64,000 bases of DNA from the NCBI GenBank assembly GCA_045132235.1, contig JBGURX010000052.1, positions 1 to 64,000 on the forward strand, in the 5' to 3' direction. A model generated the notes under the pieces. The model saw nothing but the letters and a program-made list of their open reading frames with translations, was not told where the DNA came from and ran no database searches. This stretch comes from UBA1756 sp045132235 (lineage in GTDB: Bacteria > Bacteroidota > Bacteroidia > Bacteroidales > WCHB1-69). Shown in pieces: positions 59,566 through 64,000 of this stretch (position 1 is its first letter; every line of letters starts with the position of its first letter). Both the position numbers and the translations under genes were made by a program.

Positions 59566-59573
59566 TATATTTG
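59566..59573 (+). promoter_or_regulatory. -7 element for murB (TATATTTG)
   Basis: TATATTTG, 18 bp before the murB ATG. Its -33 region must overlap the divergent S9 promoter. Confidence 0.6.
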
Positions 59574-59591
59574 CACACTTGACTTTGTTTT

Positions 59592-60602
59592 ATGAAAGAT
59601 ATTAAAAATCAACAACTTAAGCCGTATAATACTTTTCACATCCCAGCGCTGTGCGACCGCTTTGTGCAGGTGGAATCCGAGCAGGAAATACCCCGTCTGT
59701 TGGAAGAAGGAATGTTGGAGGGAAAGCATCTGGTGCTGGGCGGCGGCAGCAACATCCTTTTCACCGATGATTTTCATGGCACGGTGGTGCAGATGTGTAC
59801 GCACGGAATCGCTGTGGTAGAAGAAGATACGGAGTCGGTGCTGCTGGAGGTGGCGACCGGCGAGGAGTGGGCCGACTTTGTGGATTTCTGCATCCGGAAC
59901 CACTATTATGGAGTGGAGAATCTGATTGGCATTCCCGGCCGCGTGGGCAGCTGTCCCGTACAAAATATCGGTGCCTATGGTGTGGAGGTGAAGGATGTGA
60001 TAGAGAGTGTGATAGGATATAGAATTTCTACGAAAAAGCCTTTTGAACTCGCCAACGCAGAATGCGCCTTCGGCTATCGTTCTTCCATTTTCAAAACGGA
60101 TTGGAAAGGTGATGTGCTGATTACCCGCGTGCGGTTCCGTCTCTCCAAAATTCCCCATTTCACCCTTACCTATCAGGCATTATCCAAAGAGTTGGAAAAC
60201 AAAAAAATGGAGCTGACCTTGGAGAATGTTGCCAACATGGTGAAATCCATCCGAGATGCCAAGTTGCCCGATATCAGAAAGATAGGTTGCGCAGGCAGTT
60301 TCTTCAAGAATCCGGTGGTGCCGGTGGAGGTGCGTGATGCGCTGGCTCGTGAAATCCCGCAGTTGGTGTCGTACCCGGCAGGCGAGGGGATGGCCAAACT
60401 GGCTGCCGGACAACTCATCGACCTCGCCGGCATGAAGGGCGTGCGCGAGGGCGATGCCGGCGTTTATCCGTATCAGGCATTGGTGATTGTAAACTATGGA
60501 AACGCCTCAGGTACAGAGATTTGTAATTTCTATAAAAAGGTGCAGAAGGCAGTCTTCGACCGCTTCGGCATTGCCATCGAACCCGAGGTGAACATTGAAT
60601 GA
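59592..60602 (+). CDS. murB: UDP-N-acetylmuramate dehydrogenase
   Basis: 336 residues, FAD enzyme that reduces UDP-GlcNAc-enolpyruvate to UDP-MurNAc in peptidoglycan synthesis. KPYNTFHIPA and LVLGGGSNILFTDDF match the FAD-binding start, IPGRVGSCPVQNIGAYG the central loop, and IGCAGSFFKNP the catalytic serine loop. The length and the Y-loop arrangement suit type I MurB. It is the first gene of the plus-strand pair with recJ, though recJ has its own promoter element. Confidence 0.95.
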   Translation: MKDIKNQQLKPYNTFHIPALCDRFVQVESEQEIPRLLEEGMLEGKHLVLGGGSNILFTDDFHGTVVQMCTHGIAVVEEDTESVLLEVATGEEWADFVDFCIRNHYYGVENLIGIPGRVGSCPVQNIGAYGVEVKDVIESVIGYRISTKKPFELANAECAFGYRSSIFKTDWKGDVLITRVRFRLSKIPHFTLTYQALSKELENKKMELTLENVANMVKSIRDAKLPDIRKIGCAGSFFKNPVVPVEVRDALAREIPQLVSYPAGEGMAKLAAGQLIDLAGMKGVREGDAGVYPYQALVIVNYGNASGTEICNFYKKVQKAVFDRFGIAIEPEVNIE

Positions 60603-60655
60603 AATAAATTTGAAAAAAATTGAAAATTCCATCTTGCAGTTCAAAAAATTAATAG

Positions 60656-60663
60656 TAAATTTG
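60656..60663 (+). promoter_or_regulatory. -7 element for recJ (TAAATTTG)
   Basis: TAAATTTG, 29 bp before the ATG at 60693. Confidence 0.6.
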
Positions 60664-60692
60664 CACCCTCCAAAATTTAGCAAATTTATAGG

Positions 60693-62459
60693 ATGGAAAA
60701 ACGATGGATTCTCAATGCTGCCCCCGACGAAAGCGAAGTGGAAAGCTTCAGTAAACTTTTGTCTATAGAAAAACCTTTAGCTTCCCTTCTGATTAGTAGA
60801 GGGATACGCACGCTGGAGGATGCGGAGTTGTTTTTCAATCCAGACATTTCCAAACTTCACGACCCCTTCCTGATGAAGGATATGGACAAGGCCGTTGAGC
60901 GCCTTTCCCGTGCCATTATTAACAATGAGAAAATCCTTATCTACGGCGACTACGACGTGGATGGCACCTCGGCGGTGGCACTCGTCTATTCTTTCTTGAA
61001 GGAGATTATCGGGTCGGAATACAAAAACTACATCGAATACTACATACCTGACAGATACTTAGAGGGTTATGGTATCTCAGATCAGGGTATTGAATACTGT
61101 CACGCCAACGATTTCACTCTGCTGATTTCGCTCGACTGCGGCATCAAGGCGAATGACAAGGTGGCGTTTGCCAACAGCTATGGCATCGATGTCATCATCT
61201 GCGACCACCACCTCGAGGGCGACGAACTGCCCGATGCGGTGGCGGTGCTCGACCCCAAGCGCAGCGGCTGCCCCTATCCCTACAAGGAGCTTTCGGGTTG
61301 CGGCGTGGGCTTCAAGCTGATTCAGGGCTACTGCAAGAAATTCAACCTGCCCGACCAGCTCTGGCTTTCCAAGCTCGATTTGGTGGCCATCTCCATCGCC
61401 TCCGACATTGTGGCCATCACCGGCGAGAACAGAATCTTAGCCTATTTCGGCCTCATCATCATCAACCGCTTCCCCCGCGTCGGCATCAAGTCCATCATCG
61501 AACAGTCGGGTATCAAAATCCACTACCCGCCTACCGAGCAGACCATCTTCAACCGCGTCATTTCCATCACCGACCTCGTGTTCAACGTGGGTCCCCGTAT
61601 CAACGCTGCCGGCCGTATCAACACCGGCCGCGAGTCGGTCAAGCTGCTCATCTGCGACGACGAGGACAAGTCGATGGAGATCGGCAAGAACATCAACTCG
61701 CACAACGACACCCGCCGCGACCTCGACAAGAAGGCCACCAGCGAGGCGGTCAACGAAATCCTCTCCAACGACGACTACCGCGACCGCAAGAGCATCGTGC
61801 TTTACAACCCCACTTGGAATAAAGGCATTATCGGTATTGTCGCCTCCCGCATCGTGGAGGAGTTCTACCGTCCCACCATCATCCTCACCAAGTCCACCGA
61901 CGGACTCATCACCGGCTCGGCGCGCTCCATCAAGGAGTTCAACATCTACAACGGCATCGACTACTGCGCCGACCTGCTGGAGCACTTCGGCGGCCACAAC
62001 TACGCCGCGGGCCTCTCGCTGAAAGAGGAGAACCTGCAGGCGTTCATCGACAAGTTCGAACAGTTTGTGTCTGAGCAGATTCAGGACGAGGCTGCCCTGA
62101 TTCCTGAAATTGATGTGGACATGGAGCTCGACCTCACCGACATCACCTCCCGTTTCATGGAGAACCTCAAGCGGTTCGCCCCGTTCGGTCCGGGCAACAT
62201 GGCGCCCGTGTTCCTGTCGCGCCGCCTCGTGGAGGAGGGCAACGCCCGTATCGTGGGCGAGAAGCACATCAAGATGCGCGTGTGCTACCGCAACAAATAC
62301 TGCCGTCCCATCGACGCCATCGCCTTCAACCAGAAAGAAAATTTCGACAAGGTGACCTCCGGCGAGGACTTCGACATGCTGTACCATGTGGAGGAGAACA
62401 CATGGAACAACGTGACCTCCATCCAGCTGAATGTGAAGGACATTAAGTGCAGCGACTAA
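60693..62459 (+). CDS. recJ: single-stranded-DNA exonuclease RecJ
   Basis: 588 residues. DHH-superfamily metal motifs are DYDVDG at 86-91, Asp148 in SLDCG, and DHH at 171-173. The DHHA1 domain (about 350-460) contains WNKGIIGIVASRI and the glycine-rich GGHNYAAGLSL. The OB-fold part follows at about 465-585. RecJ degrades ssDNA 5'-3' in mismatch repair and RecF-pathway recombination. It is convergent with the gene at 62481, with a 21-bp gap. Confidence 0.95.
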   Translation: MEKRWILNAAPDESEVESFSKLLSIEKPLASLLISRGIRTLEDAELFFNPDISKLHDPFLMKDMDKAVERLSRAIINNEKILIYGDYDVDGTSAVALVYSFLKEIIGSEYKNYIEYYIPDRYLEGYGISDQGIEYCHANDFTLLISLDCGIKANDKVAFANSYGIDVIICDHHLEGDELPDAVAVLDPKRSGCPYPYKELSGCGVGFKLIQGYCKKFNLPDQLWLSKLDLVAISIASDIVAITGENRILAYFGLIIINRFPRVGIKSIIEQSGIKIHYPPTEQTIFNRVISITDLVFNVGPRINAAGRINTGRESVKLLICDDEDKSMEIGKNINSHNDTRRDLDKKATSEAVNEILSNDDYRDRKSIVLYNPTWNKGIIGIVASRIVEEFYRPTIILTKSTDGLITGSARSIKEFNIYNGIDYCADLLEHFGGHNYAAGLSLKEENLQAFIDKFEQFVSEQIQDEAALIPEIDVDMELDLTDITSRFMENLKRFAPFGPGNMAPVFLSRRLVEEGNARIVGEKHIKMRVCYRNKYCRPIDAIAFNQKENFDKVTSGEDFDMLYHVEENTWNNVTSIQLNVKDIKCSD

Positions 62460-62480
62460 CGACGGCAGAGCCTGTAAAAG

Positions 62481-63425
62481 CTATTCCTCCAAGAAACGCT
62501 TGGCCCACTCCCGCTCCTCTTCATTGCCATATTTGACCACCTTTTTGAGGTACTTCCTTTCGTTTTTCTTATCACCAAGAAAATAGTAGGTGTCAGCAAT
62601 GTTACGGAGAATTACGCCGTCTTTAGGAGATACTTTTTCTGCTTTCAACAGCCACGTCAGAGCATTGTGGTACTCGCTGGACATTTGATAGGTGATGGCC
62701 ATTACATTCAGGTTCTCTACGTAACGGGGAAATTGTTCGTACAGCTGTAAAGCAATCCCCCTCATCAATTGTATTTTATGGTTTATTCCATCAGTATTTT
62801 CATCATTTTGGGCAGCGTTAAAAAGTTCTTTTTCATAGTCAAAAATGGCTTCGGTAATCATCTCTTCCCCCGTAGAAGTGCTATTCGGGTATATCCACTG
62901 GTGATGAATTTCAGCGGAATGTTTCAGTGTGGCCAGTATTTCATTGGAAAAGTCATCCCAGCGGCATAGCTGCTGGAGGAAATGGATTTTGCCATACCGC
63001 ATGTCCAATCGGTCGGGGTAGCGTGCGATACCACGGCTGATGACATCCAATGCGCTGTCAACCAATTGATAGTCATATACGTTCAAATAGTATAGATAAC
63101 CTAAGGGAGCACCTGTGCTGTCGTCACGGAGTCTATAAATTTCGCCCTGCACCAGTTCGTTCTTGTCAGGTAGCTCTGTTGAAGTCATCACTCCCGAATA
63201 AGATAGTGACTTGTTGTAATAGTAGTTATATTCAGCGACATAGCGTTCGGCAGTCTGTTCATTCAAGGCACGTATCTGCCCCATGTATTCCTTCATGGCA
63301 ACAGTGTCACCTTCATGAATAGCATCGTAAAACTTGTCGTAAACTTCTTGTCCCATCGCAGGCAGCAGCGGCATGACGGCTGACAGCACGGCAAGTATCA
63401 GCATCGTTCTTTTTACTAATTTCAT
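62481..63425 (-). CDS. exported protein with TPR-like C-terminus, function unknown
   Basis: 314 residues from the ATG at 63425, which gives signal peptide MKLVKRTMLILAVLSAVMPLLPAMGQ; the frame to 63479 crosses the promoter. The mature part is helical throughout. A TPR-like pair lies near the end (YQMSSEYHNALTWLLKAEKVSPKDGVI and DTYYFLGDKKNERKYLKKVV). No enzyme motif was seen. Base composition is more AT-rich than its neighbours. It is not recognised as a named family and may be a periplasmic scaffold or assembly protein. Confidence 0.72.
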   Translation of the reverse strand: MKLVKRTMLILAVLSAVMPLLPAMGQEVYDKFYDAIHEGDTVAMKEYMGQIRALNEQTAERYVAEYNYYYNKSLSYSGVMTSTELPDKNELVQGEIYRLRDDSTGAPLGYLYYLNVYDYQLVDSALDVISRGIARYPDRLDMRYGKIHFLQQLCRWDDFSNEILATLKHSAEIHHQWIYPNSTSTGEEMITEAIFDYEKELFNAAQNDENTDGINHKIQLMRGIALQLYEQFPRYVENLNVMAITYQMSSEYHNALTWLLKAEKVSPKDGVILRNIADTYYFLGDKKNERKYLKKVVKYGNEEEREWAKRFLEE

Positions 63426-63476
63426 GGTGATAATTATTGGTGGATTATTCTGTTTTAGGCTGAAAATACAACGGGA

Positions 63477-63484
63477 CAAAATTA
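63477..63484 (-). promoter_or_regulatory. -7 element for the TPR-like gene (TAATTTTG)
   Basis: Minus-strand TAATTTTG, 51 bp before the ATG at 63425; excludes the longer reading frame. Confidence 0.5.
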
Positions 63485-63535
63485 CATATTATTTTCTGAT
63501 TTACAAGGGTTTGAAGTGAATTTTTTATCAGAAAT

Positions 63536-63544
63536 GGGGGGGGG
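63536..63544. repeat. run of nine G
   Basis: A homopolymer of nine Gs in the AT-rich region between the TPR-like gene and alaS. It lies about 170 bp upstream of the alaS promoter element, and no link to expression is visible. Confidence 0.7.
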
Positions 63545-63711
63545 TAAATTGTTGATTAACAATATGTTATAATTTAAAGTTGTAATAATTTAATAGGGTT
63601 GATTTTTTCAAAATGCAGATTCCTACAGATCTTTTGATGCGGAATGTGTGAAATAATGGAAGGTAAAACCAATGACGAGGGTAAGGAGCCTGCGTGATTG
63701 GATATTTTTTG

Positions 63712-63719
63712 TAAATTTG
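63712..63719 (+). promoter_or_regulatory. -7 element for alaS (TAAATTTG)
   Basis: TAAATTTG, 37 bp before the ATG at 63757. Confidence 0.6.
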
Positions 63720-63756
63720 CAGCCGTTTTTTTAAATAGAAAAAATATTATAACAAT

Positions 63757-64000
63757 ATGAATAGCAACGAGATTCGCAAGGCTTTTTTGGATTATTTTGC
63801 ATCTAAAGATCACACCATTGTGCCGTCAGCGCCGATGGTCATCAAAAACGACCCCACCCTGATGTTCACCAACGCAGGGATGAACCAGTTTAAGGATATC
63901 TTTTTGGGCAACGTGCCGCGCAAGTTCCCCCGCGCCGCCGACTCCCAGAAATGCCTCCGCGTGTCCGGCAAACATAATGATTTGGAGGAGGTTGGAAAGG
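63757..64000 (+). CDS. alaS: alanyl-tRNA synthetase, N-terminal fragment cut by the window end
   Basis: 81 codons from ATG at 63757. NEIRKAFLDYFASKDHTIVPS begins the catalytic domain, and LMFTNAGMNQFKDIFLG follows. RAADSQKCLRVSGKHNDLEEVG is the typical motif region of class II AlaRS. It charges tRNA-Ala. Only the first part of the roughly 870-residue enzyme is here; the gene runs off the edge intact. Confidence 0.95.
   Translation, partial: MNSNEIRKAFLDYFASKDHTIVPSAPMVIKNDPTLMFTNAGMNQFKDIFLGNVPRKFPRAADSQKCLRVSGKHNDLEEVGK

Noticed and set aside
63536..63544. phase-variation tract
   Set aside because: The G9 run is far from any start codon and upstream of the alaS promoter; nothing suggests it switches a gene.

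Overview
The window reads as a chromosomal segment of a Bacteroidota bacterium, most likely of the order Bacteroidales and outside the genus Bacteroides. The main evidence is a type IX secretion system (T9SS) core in the order porP-gldK-gldL-gldM-gldN. It is supported by a PorE-like OmpA protein, a GldA-type ATPase and several secreted proteins with type A or type B (gliding-motility-associated) C-terminal sorting domains. Promoters follow the Bacteroidota -7 consensus TAnnTTTG, with little Shine-Dalgarno use except at rpsU. No phage, insertion sequence, plasmid gene, rRNA or CRISPR array was seen. One tRNA gene (Val, CAC) is present. Coding density is high and only one gap exceeds 300 bp (19035-19367).

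Layout. 1-1.8 kb: end of a surface-polysaccharide operon (Wzz-like protein plus the first codons of a further gene) and uridine kinase. 2-13 kb: C69 dipeptidase, MBL hydrolase, YwqK/MORN-repeat protein, rpsU, a tandem-repeat secreted protein with dCMP deaminase, an Omp28-like T9SS cargo, then a small beta-barrel protein, PHP phosphatase, M28 peptidase and an esterase. 12.8-19.2 kb: the T9SS operon on the minus strand. 19.4-25.5 kb: a large outer-membrane barrel-like protein and two peptidoglycan hydrolases (M23; GH73 plus LysM). 25.5-29.6 kb: fermentation genes hbd, crt and CoA-transferase subunit B, then tRNA-Val, then lysine 2,3-aminomutase. 29.6-33.5 kb: an unusual VWA lipoprotein, a lipoprotein esterase and prmC. 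33.5-43.9 kb: three large modular T9SS adhesin-like proteins (CUB/Fn3, PKD, lamin-tail) around an ADP-forming acetyl-CoA synthetase. 43.9-52.7 kb: a Nat-type ABC exporter with DUF4290, a KamB-like P-loop protein, mreB, a TolC/adaptor pair without a pump, and a CPBP protease. 52.6-59.5 kb: a compact minus-strand run of S9 peptidase, haem-type membrane protein, LptF/G, GldA, PorE and CPBP. 59.6-64 kb: murB, recJ, a TPR-like secreted protein and the start of alaS.

How the genes fit together. Much of the window serves the envelope. It encodes secretion-machine parts, some of their cargo, peptidoglycan remodelling enzymes that could make room for the machine, LPS export and outer-membrane proteins. 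The metabolic genes point to anaerobic amino-acid and acyl-CoA fermentation: lysine aminomutase, crotonase, 3-hydroxyacyl-CoA dehydrogenase, CoA-transferase, and ATP from acetyl-CoA by the ADP-forming synthetase.

The observations most worth a second look are five. A lipoprotein has VWA metal-site motifs in circularly permuted order (29684-30811). rpsU carries an unusual Shine-Dalgarno sequence. A six-gene envelope run links PorE and GldA to a possible haem membrane protein. An 8-bp tandem array lies between two fermentation genes. Lysine-fermentation genes are scattered, with a CoA-transferase B subunit lacking its A partner.
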